A stretch of 64,000 nucleotides of DNA from Simiduia sp. 21SJ11W-1. GTDB taxonomy: Bacteria; Pseudomonadota; Gammaproteobacteria; Pseudomonadales; Cellvibrionaceae. The position numbers were made by a program, and so were the translations under genes. The notes under the pieces were generated by a model that did not search any database, was not told the origin of the DNA, and saw only the letters and a list, made by a program, of their open reading frames with translations. The stretch is from NCBI RefSeq assembly GCF_024138675.1, contig NZ_CP090959.1:62001-126000 (forward strand), read 5' to 3'. Shown piece after piece: positions 56,171-62,766 of the stretch; the first letter of the stretch is position 1; each line of letters begins with the position of its first letter.

Positions 56171-56713
56171 ATGAATTGTACAGCCTGTAGTACAGGGCAG
56201 CTGGCCCCCTGTTTTCTGGAGCCCGGCCTGCGCGCCCACGAATGCAATCATTGTGGTGGCCACTGGCTCTACGTTGAAGATGTGGTGCAATGGAAAGCCG
56301 GCGGCGGAAAGCTCGGCGAGTTGGATCAGATGCCCGAAGTGGAAGAAACAGCTTCTGCGCTCACTTGCCCGGTTACCGGCCGGTTGATGCAAAAATACCG
56401 CATCGTTTCCGGCTCCAGTCACAAGCTTGATTACTCCCCGCACACGGGCGGGCTTTGGTTAGACAAGGGTGAGTGGTCTCTGTTAAAAGAATACGCATTG
56501 GCCGGCAGCGTAGGCAATATTGTAACCGAGCATTGGCAGCGCAAGATTCGCACCGAAGATGCCAAAGCCTCGTTAGAGGCCGTGTACAGGCGGAAATTTG
56601 GCGAAGCAAACTACCGAAAGCTTGCAGAAATTCGCAACTGGCTGGCCGATCAGGAAAACTGCGCCGAAATGCGCGCGTTTCTGCTCGCACGGGATCCCTA
56701 CTCTGGGCGCTGA
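56171..56713 (+). CDS. zf-TFIIB-type zinc-ribbon protein
   Basis: 180 residues; TAGGAG upstream of ATG 56171, nine bases after the ATPase gene. First ribbon: CTAC then CNHCGGHWL, four Cys, complete. A second, similar unit has CPVTG and SPHTGGLWLDKGEW; the last cysteines are replaced by His or Thr, so zinc binding there is doubtful. The end is helical and charged. Family members occur with membrane and AAA proteins; role unknown. Probably the adaptor of the ATPase by context. Confidence 0.8.
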   Translation: MNCTACSTGQLAPCFLEPGLRAHECNHCGGHWLYVEDVVQWKAGGGKLGELDQMPEVEETASALTCPVTGRLMQKYRIVSGSSHKLDYSPHTGGLWLDKGEWSLLKEYALAGSVGNIVTEHWQRKIRTEDAKASLEAVYRRKFGEANYRKLAEIRNWLADQENCAEMRAFLLARDPYSGR

Positions 56714-56821
56714 GTTTGATCGAGCGTAGTTAAGCTCATGCCAGACTGTGCTCATGGCCTAGGTAGCAGGCCTATGGAAAATTTTTGAAATAGATTTTTA
56801 ATTTTAATTAAGGAAAAAGTT

Positions 56822-57061
56822 ATGTCTGAACCCAGAGATTATTTGGAAATCACCTATAAATCGATTAACTGCTTTGCCAATGATGGCAAGCTCGATGCGG
56901 GAGAATTAGGCAAGTTGCTGGCCATTGCCGAGCGCGATGGCGTTATCGACGAAAACGAAAAGCGCGTTTTGCGCGCCATTGTCAAGCGTGTTAACCCTTC
57001 TGAAATCGATGCGGACATGCAGAATAAGCTTGTGGAGCTATCTGAAAAGATTGCAGATTAA
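56822..57061 (+). CDS. Short TerB-like protein
   Basis: 79 residues; AAGGAAAAAG before ATG 56822. A single helical domain, FANDGKLDAGELGKLLAIAERDGVID followed by EKRVLRAIVKRV, matches the core of TerB-like domains (key: ELGKLLAIAERDGVID), with conserved acidic residues suited to metal binding. Shorter than full TerB (about 150). TerB domains mark stress systems linked to membranes. 108 bases after the zinc-ribbon gene. Confidence 0.72.
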   Translation: MSEPRDYLEITYKSINCFANDGKLDAGELGKLLAIAERDGVIDENEKRVLRAIVKRVNPSEIDADMQNKLVELSEKIAD

Positions 57062-57229
57062 TTTGCGTGAGGGCGTATAGGCTTTGGGCTTTCTTACCAT
57101 TTGGAATTCACCTTCGCCTTTACTGCCGCATGAACGGATCATAAGCCTGATTGAAAAAAGGAGAAAGCGTTGCCTGCATGGAAGCTGGTAGTTAAGTGCT
57201 AAGGCTATCTAATAATTGTTACGATCTTC

Positions 57230-57565
57230 ATGGTTGTAATGCCATTTAGTAAATCTTCAACGTTTTACGTAGCTCTATCGATGATTTTGAACTTTCTTAT
57301 TATGTTTAGAATCATGTGGCAATACCATGTTCATAACCCCTACGAAATATCCAATAAGTATTCGGTTGTTCTGATAGTCGGAATATCAGCACTTGATGTT
57401 TTGGTTATAATGTTTTCAAAGAGATGGGACCTAATGTTTGGCATTGCGGGGCTTCAAAAGTATGAATTAATTCTTTTGGAGTTTTTCGTTAACTTTATTA
57501 TGCTCGCGGTAGCATATTCTTTAACAAAAAAGTTTCATAGTTCAACTGTGAGCGCCAGAGGTTGA
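57230..57565 (+). CDS. Small low-GC membrane protein, unknown
   Basis: 111 residues from ATG 57230 (or ATG 57239). Three membrane segments (about 12-30, 45-62, 82-100). GC is far below the neighbouring operon, which suggests foreign origin. The end (SSTVSARG) may be altered by the insertion beyond. In 57062-57229 a strong ribosome site followed by TTG at 57171 and ten codons could be the ruins of another gene. Not recognised. Confidence 0.5.
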   Translation: MVVMPFSKSSTFYVALSMILNFLIMFRIMWQYHVHNPYEISNKYSVVLIVGISALDVLVIMFSKRWDLMFGIAGLQKYELILLEFFVNFIMLAVAYSLTKKFHSSTVSARG

Positions 57566-57664
57566 GCGGCCAGACAGCAACCCGACACCGAGGCCAGTAG
57601 AGTTCAAATTGAACTGGCGACGGATCGATGACTCTCATGCTATTGATTATGACCGTGTTGACTA

Positions 57665-57709
57665 GGCCAGGCCCATCACCAGATCGCCGGTGATAGGCCG
57701 CATTGCTGT
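57665..57709. repeat. REP-like palindromic element, copy 2
   Basis: Same 45-bp unit as 46418-46462: left flank GGCCA, stem GGCCCATCACC with GGTGATAGGCC and right flank GCATTGCTGT. The stem is slightly imperfect (one C-A type mismatch in the arms) and the loop differs. It ends six bases before the first TGACCCCAC-type repeat of the transposase unit. Confidence 0.8.
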
Positions 57710-57715
57710 CAATTA

Positions 57716-58559
57716 GTGGGGTCAATTAGTGGGGTCAGATGAAACTTAAGGCGCGCATTTCATCCTTGTATAAGCCGCCAGCGCTTAGCTAAACTTCAGA
57801 TCACTGTTTCGGTTAAAAGGACTTGACCATGGCAAGACTTCGTCGGATTAGCCCTTTGGGCATTCCCCAGCATATTGTGCAGCGCGGCAACAATCGGCAG
57901 GTTTGCTTTGCCTCAGAGCAAGACCTGGCGGCATACGTCAACTGGCTGGAAGAATATGCCGGGCAATTCGGTGTGTCGGTTCACGCTTGGGTTCTAATGA
58001 CCAACCATGTGCACCTGCTGGTTACCCCGAAAAAGGAAGGCGGCGTTTCAAGTATGATGCAGGCTGTAGGGCGGCGATATGTCAGGTACTTTAATCGAGA
58101 ACATCGCAGAACCGGTACGTTATGGGAGGGCCGCTTTAAAGCCAGTCTGGTTCAATCAGAGGTCTATCTGTTGGCCTGCCAGCGATACATTGAATTAAAT
58201 CCCGTAAGAGCGGGTATGGTCAGCGATCCGGCTGACTATGTCTGGTCGAGCTATCAGGCACATGCCTTGGGTAAATCGATAAAAGTGCATTCGCCCCATA
58301 GTGAGTATCTAAAGTTGGGTGAAGAGGCTAGTAAGCGACAGAGCTCATACAGGGCATTATTTGATGCGCATGTTGAGTGCAGACTTATTGAGGATATCCG
58401 TGCCGCAGTAAACAAGGGCATGGCGTTGGGTGATACACGATTTAAAGATGAAATCGAGCGTCTGCATGGGCGACGGGTTCGGCCTGCAACTATGGGTCGA
58501 CCCGTGATTGAAGTGCCATAAGTTTCATCTGACCCCACAATGTTTGACCCCACAATGTT
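57716..58559. mobile_element. RAYT-type (Y1 transposase) unit with inverted and tandem end repeats
   Basis: Left: GTGGGGTCA at 57716-57724, and again at 57729 as part of GTGGGGTCAGATGAAACTTA (57729-57748). Right: the exact reverse complement (58519-58538), then a second TGACCCCAC at 58545-58553. On the left the tandem unit is 13 bp (AATTAGTGGGGTC), on the right 15 bp (TGACCCCACAATGTT, 58530-58559). No target duplication is evident, as expected for HUH-type single-strand transposition. Confidence 0.75.
57829..58521 (+). CDS. REP-associated tyrosine transposase-like protein (Y1_Tnp)
   Basis: 230 residues; AAGG eight bases before ATG 57829. Starts MARLRRISPLGIPQHIVQRG; the HUH metal motif is NHVHLLV; the catalytic tyrosine lies in RRYVRYFNREHRRTGTLWEG or nearby; then YIELNPVRAGMV and YVWSSYQAHALG. 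Longer at the C-terminus than minimal IS200 TnpA. Such enzymes move or copy single-stranded palindromes (REPs). Its TAA stop is the first three bases of the right inverted repeat. Confidence 0.9.
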   Translation: MARLRRISPLGIPQHIVQRGNNRQVCFASEQDLAAYVNWLEEYAGQFGVSVHAWVLMTNHVHLLVTPKKEGGVSSMMQAVGRRYVRYFNREHRRTGTLWEGRFKASLVQSEVYLLACQRYIELNPVRAGMVSDPADYVWSSYQAHALGKSIKVHSPHSEYLKLGEEASKRQSSYRALFDAHVECRLIEDIRAAVNKGMALGDTRFKDEIERLHGRRVRPATMGRPVIEVP

Positions 58560-58724
58560 GCAACTAATACGGCTGAGTTCTTAATTCAAGGGCGCGCCAA
58601 AGCCTCAGATATTATTAAGACAAGATCAGCGCTACCGTTAGAAGGAAATAAAGGTGGTCTACCTGAGCTTATTGTCGACCCGAAAAACGTAAACATAACT
58701 GATTTTTCAGTATTTAAACCGTAG
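58554..58724 (+). pseudogene. 3' tail of a toxin-like gene cut off by the transposase unit
   Basis: The frame ending at TAG 58722 reads 56 codons with no start: NVATNTAEFLIQGRAKASDI, then TRSALPLEGNKGGLPELIVD and NITDFSVFKP. Going upstream, a TGA in the repeat (58545) closes the frame. It ends nine bases before a small immunity-like gene, the normal order of polymorphic-toxin modules. The toxin's activity and delivery type (Rhs, CDI or T6SS) cannot be told. Confidence 0.5.
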
Positions 58725-58733
58725 GTTGTATGG

Positions 58734-58913
58734 ATGGAAAATAAATACGCAGGTATGACCGTTAATGAACGTCTCTATGTAAGTGGATTGATGGGTGAAT
58801 TTGATGAGGCGGTTGAAAATAAAGATACTGAAAAGGTTCGTTCTATACTTGAAAAGGTAGAACTTACAGAAGAGTCGATAAAGCCTATTTTAGATAAATT
58901 AGAGATGAAATAG
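58734..58913 (+). CDS. Small protein, likely immunity to the truncated toxin
   Basis: 59 residues from ATG 58734. It reads MENKYAGMTVNERLYVSGLM and continues FDEAVENKDTEKVRSILEKV; the NERLYVSGL-x-x-EFD pattern recurs in small proteins found next to polymorphic toxins, as I recall them. All helical and acidic. Intact although its toxin is not, so it could be an orphan immunity gene. Low GC, as the toxin tail. Confidence 0.6.
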   Translation: MENKYAGMTVNERLYVSGLMGEFDEAVENKDTEKVRSILEKVELTEESIKPILDKLEMK

Positions 58914-58925
58914 AGTGGTATTCCT

Positions 58926-59041
58926 CCCAGTATATAACAGGGTCAAAAAGTAGAATTTTCTCGTAACCTATGCGCAGGAGATTCTGCATGAAAACATCGA
59001 AGTACAGCGACAGCCAGATCCTGGACATCCTCAAACAAGCC
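58926..59041 (+). pseudogene. 5' remnant of an IS3-family transposase (OrfA)
   Basis: CAGGAG seven bases before ATG 58988, then MKTSKYSDSQILDILKQA, matching the start of IS3-type OrfA proteins (helix-turn-helix), after which the similarity stops near 59041 and the DNA becomes the 3' flank of rep. The preceding 60 bases may be the IS left end. The rest of the element is gone. Confidence 0.65.
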
Positions 59042-59062
59042 TACCCCCTCTCCTGCTTACCG

Positions 59063-61090
59063 CTACTTCTTCCCCCCCAACATATCCAACAAACTCCCCA
59101 AAGTCGCGCTGCCCTGGGCGCGGTTGGCGTCTGGGTTGTGTTGGCCCATGCCTTCCCAAATTACGTCTTCTTCGGGCAGTTCATCCAAAAAGCGCGAGTA
59201 GGAGGTTTCGATAATTTCGCCGTATTGCTTGCGCTTGCCGGCCCAGGTCATGGTGAGGGTTTTTTGGGCGCGGGTGATGCCTACGTAAGTGAGGCGGCGC
59301 TCTTCTTCGATGTTGTCTTCTTCAATGCTTGTGCGGTGCGGTAGCAGATCTTCCTCCATACCCACCATAAACACGTGCGGGTACTCCAAACCTTTGGAGG
59401 CGTGCAGTGTCATGAGCTGCACCTGGTCCAGCTCGTCTTCTTCGGCCTGGCGGTCCAGCATGTCGCGCAGCACGAGCTTGGCGATGGCGTCTTCAATGGT
59501 GATGTCTTCGCCGTCGGCTTTTTGCAGTATGGCTTTGATGGATTCCAATAAATACCACACGTTTTCCATGCGCTTTTCGGCCACTTTGGGGCTGGAGGCG
59601 TTTTGGTGCAGCCAGCCTTCGTAGTCGATGTCTTCCACCATTTGTTTCACGGCAGCTACCGGCTCCTCACCGCGGCACAATTGGCCAATGTGCGAGAGCC
59701 AGTGGCAAAAGCGTTGAATGCGTTCAAGGCTTGCGGCCGGCACGTGTTCGCTGAGGCCTATTTCATGGCAGGCGGCGAACATGCTGATATTGCGTTGATT
59801 GGCGTAGTGGCCCAATGCCTCCAGCGTGCTGGTGCCGATTTGCCGGCGCGGGGTGTTGATGATACGCAAAAATGCATTGTCGTCATCGGGGTTTACGATC
59901 AGGCGCAGGTAAGACATCACATCTTTGATTTCCGCGCGGGCAAAAAAACTGGTGCCACCAGAGATGGCGTAGGGAATCTGGTGGGCCTGCAGTTTGATTT
60001 CCAGCAAACGGGCCTGGTGGTTGCCGCGGTACAAAATGGCGAAGTCGCGGAATTTTATTTGTCGCTTAAGCCGCTGCGATAAAATCTCCATGGCCACGCG
60101 CTCGGCCTCGGCATCTTCATTGGCGCAGCGCAGCACGCGGATTTCTTCGCCCAGGCCCATTTCAGACCAGAGCGCCTTTTCAAATTCGTGCGGGTTGTGG
60201 GCAATCAGGTGGTTGGCCACGCGCAGAATGCGGCTGGTGGAGCGGTAGTTTTGTTCGAGTTTGATGAGCTCCAGCGACGGGAAATCTTTTTTCAATAAAA
60301 ATAAATTTTCGGGGCGCGCGCCGCGCCAGGCGTAAATGGATTGGTCGTCGTCGCCCACCACGGTCAGCCCACCGCGATCGCCCACCAACAGTTTTACCAG
60401 CAGGTATTGGCTGGAGTTGGTGTCTTGGTATTCGTCTACTAACAGATAGCGGATTTTGCGCTGCCAGCGTGCGAGTACGTCTGGGTGTTCTGAAAACAAT
60501 CGCACGGGCGTGAGAATCAGGTCGTCAAAATCCACGGCGTTGTAGGCTTTCAGGGCCTGGTTGTAGCGCCGGTAAATTTCCGCTATTTGCGCCTCGCCCT
60601 CGCTTTGGGCTTTGGAGGCGGCGATTTCGGGCACCGTTAAATCGTTTTTCCAGTTGGAGATCTGGTTGGCCACTAAGTCTAGGTGGTCGGAATCCAGGTC
60701 GCCGTCTTTGAGCATCAGCTCTTTTAACAAGGCGCGCGCGTCTTCGGCATCGAAAATAGAAAAGCCAGGTTTAAAGCCCAGCTGTTTGTGTTCGCGCCGG
60801 ATGATGTTCAGGCCCAGATTGTGAAAGGTAGAAACCGTAAGCCCGCGTGCGGCGGCGCCCTTCACAAGCCCCCCTACGCGCTCTTTCATTTCACGGCTGG
60901 CCTTGTTAGTAAAGGTAACCGCGGCAATGTGGCGCGCGGGCATGCCGCACTCTTCAATGAGGTAGGCAATTTTGCGCGTGATTACGCTGGTTTTACCGGA
61001 ACCGGCGCCGGCCAGCACCAGGCAGGGGCCGTCTATGTGCAGCACGGCCTCGCGTTGGCGCGGGTTTAATTTACTGACGTGTTTGGACAC
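59063..61090 (-). CDS. rep: ATP-dependent DNA helicase Rep
   Basis: 675 residues from GTG 61090. LNPRQREAVLHIDGPCLVLAGAGSGKTSVIT starts the UvrD-like helicase (key: AGAGSGKT); DEYQDTN, VVGDDDQSIYAWRGA, LEQNYRS, and TLHASKGLEYPHVFM with VGITRAQK cover motifs II to VI. Length and starting sequence fit Rep (about 673) more than UvrD (about 720). A 3'-5' helicase that helps forks pass protein blocks. Downstream of the GT39 gene by 24 bases. Confidence 0.95.
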   Translation of the reverse strand: MSKHVSKLNPRQREAVLHIDGPCLVLAGAGSGKTSVITRKIAYLIEECGMPARHIAAVTFTNKASREMKERVGGLVKGAAARGLTVSTFHNLGLNIIRREHKQLGFKPGFSIFDAEDARALLKELMLKDGDLDSDHLDLVANQISNWKNDLTVPEIAASKAQSEGEAQIAEIYRRYNQALKAYNAVDFDDLILTPVRLFSEHPDVLARWQRKIRYLLVDEYQDTNSSQYLLVKLLVGDRGGLTVVGDDDQSIYAWRGARPENLFLLKKDFPSLELIKLEQNYRSTSRILRVANHLIAHNPHEFEKALWSEMGLGEEIRVLRCANEDAEAERVAMEILSQRLKRQIKFRDFAILYRGNHQARLLEIKLQAHQIPYAISGGTSFFARAEIKDVMSYLRLIVNPDDDNAFLRIINTPRRQIGTSTLEALGHYANQRNISMFAACHEIGLSEHVPAASLERIQRFCHWLSHIGQLCRGEEPVAAVKQMVEDIDYEGWLHQNASSPKVAEKRMENVWYLLESIKAILQKADGEDITIEDAIAKLVLRDMLDRQAEEDELDQVQLMTLHASKGLEYPHVFMVGMEEDLLPHRTSIEEDNIEEERRLTYVGITRAQKTLTMTWAGKRKQYGEIIETSYSRFLDELPEEDVIWEGMGQHNPDANRAQGSATLGSLLDMLGGKK

Positions 61091-61114
61091 TCATTAACTC
61101 TCTTGGCGCCGCGG

Positions 61115-62548
61115 TTAGTTCACGGGCCAATAACAACGGTAAAAGTGAAAGGTTTGCGCCTTGCGGCCGCGGAAGGTGGCCGTGTGGAAATCCACCGGCG
61201 TGCACTCGACGTTGTCTAAGTATACAGGCTTTGGCACCTCCGATTTGTGCGGCCTGACCATGAGCCCGCGATCGCCGGGGCCAAAGTGGCCAAACCACTG
61301 GCTGTATTGCGATTGCTTAGCTTTCACATCGCGCACCGGGGCCGGGCGGGCGTACCAGGCGATGGGTTCGGCATAGTGCCAGTTGTACACCAGTAGCGAG
61401 GGTTCAGTGTGGTAGCCGGGCTCTTGCTCGTTGGCCCATTGTTGGCGCAGTTGTTCGGCGGCCAGTGCGGCACTCTGCCAGCCAATCACCTTGCGCAGCG
61501 GGTGTTTGTAATCCTCAAAGGGGATAAACGGCAGCGCCAGTACGGCGGCTATTACCAACCCCAACAGGCTGCCCCACACATAGCTGGCCACCCGTAACCA
61601 TCGCCTGTGCCAGTGATGCAGCAAAACGTAGGCAGCAGCGGGCACCAGGGCAAGCCAGGCCAGGTAGGTCCAGTGCGGTGAGGTGCGCCCAGAGCCCGCC
61701 TGCAGGGCAAACAACACCAGTGCCGGCAATGCCCAGCTCAGGCACAGGGCGTGGGCCCGCCAGGCAAGGTCGCGACGCAGGGCAAAGAGCAGCAGTATGA
61801 ACGGCGAATATACGCCCAGCTGGGTGGCCAGGGCCTGGCCCAAGGCCGCGCCAGACCAGCCATCGTGGTCGCCTTCTTGGTAGTCTGCCTGAAAGTGAAA
61901 GCTGAGCCAGTCGTGCTGGTAGTTCCAGATAACCACAGGGCTCACCAGTGCCACCGCCAGTGCGCCTGCCACCCAGGGCTTGGGCGAAAGCAGCCAGCGC
62001 GCCCCACGGCCACCCAGCCACAGGGCAATGGGAAGCGAGATCACCAGGCAAATGGCGGTGTATTTACTGAGCCCGGCCAGGCCCAGGCACGCGCCAAGGC
62101 CAAGCCAGGCCGCCCAGGTGTCTTCTTCCAGCAGGTGTAGCAGCGCCCAAAAGGCCAGGCAGGCAAACAGTGCCAAGGGCAGATCGGGCGCGGCGGCAAA
62201 CACAATATGGCTGATGGGCATCAGCTGCACAAGCCAGGCCACGGCCACGCCAATGCGGGCCTCGCCCGGGTAGAGCCGCTGGGCAATGGCCACCAGGGTG
62301 TATTGGGTGGCGAGCGTCAGGGCGATGGGCATCAGGCGCAGGGCGAAATCGCTGCTGTTTACGAGTTGTATCAGCCCTTGCAGCCAGCCCATCAGCGGCG
62401 GGTGATCTACGTAGCTCAGCTGCAGGTAATAGCCATAGAGGGCGTAGTGGGATTCAAACAGGGTAAGCGGTAACAGTGCGCCCAGTAATAAGTGCAGCGC
62501 GGCTGCGCCCAAAAGTACGCGGTGAACATGGGTGGAGAAGCCAGCCAC
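61115..62548 (-). CDS. Glycosyltransferase family 39 membrane protein (ArnT/PMT-like)
   Basis: 477 residues from GTG 62548. About ten to eleven membrane segments. SHYALYGYYLQLSYVDHPP is the first loop with the catalytic-type acidic/His positions of GT39 (YVDHPPL). It has the conserved FAAAPDLPLALF. A soluble C-terminal part of about 120 residues follows. Such enzymes take sugars from undecaprenyl-phosphate donors and modify lipid A, proteins or glycans in the periplasm. The substrate is not known. Confidence 0.85.
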   Translation of the reverse strand: MAGFSTHVHRVLLGAAALHLLLGALLPLTLFESHYALYGYYLQLSYVDHPPLMGWLQGLIQLVNSSDFALRLMPIALTLATQYTLVAIAQRLYPGEARIGVAVAWLVQLMPISHIVFAAAPDLPLALFACLAFWALLHLLEEDTWAAWLGLGACLGLAGLSKYTAICLVISLPIALWLGGRGARWLLSPKPWVAGALAVALVSPVVIWNYQHDWLSFHFQADYQEGDHDGWSGAALGQALATQLGVYSPFILLLFALRRDLAWRAHALCLSWALPALVLFALQAGSGRTSPHWTYLAWLALVPAAAYVLLHHWHRRWLRVASYVWGSLLGLVIAAVLALPFIPFEDYKHPLRKVIGWQSAALAAEQLRQQWANEQEPGYHTEPSLLVYNWHYAEPIAWYARPAPVRDVKAKQSQYSQWFGHFGPGDRGLMVRPHKSEVPKPVYLDNVECTPVDFHTATFRGRKAQTFHFYRCYWPVN

Positions 62549-62766
62549 AGAATTGCCCCCAAAAGGCTAGATGCTACCAGCCCTGTACCGCCCAGCTCAA
62601 TTGATAACCGCAGCACAGTTAAATGCCATTCATGCCATTAATTGGCTATATGGGCTGATTGATTGTTCCCCCGCCACAGGGCCTAAGGTAGAGTTTCACC
62701 CTAGGACAAAATAACCACAATTAAAAAATATGCAGGATGCGCGGCGTAACGCCGGTGACTAACGTT

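Noticed and set aside
55679-56443. 254-codon open frame on the minus strand
   Set aside because: Overlaps the end of the giant ATPase and the zinc-ribbon gene; composition fits an antisense frame.
57716-58559. Tandem repeats as the start of a CRISPR array
   Set aside because: Only two units on each side, in inverted orientation around a transposase, with no spacers.
58970-59344. 124-codon open frame running from the IS remnant into rep
   Set aside because: Only the first 18 codons from 58988 look like a transposase; the rest is antisense to rep.
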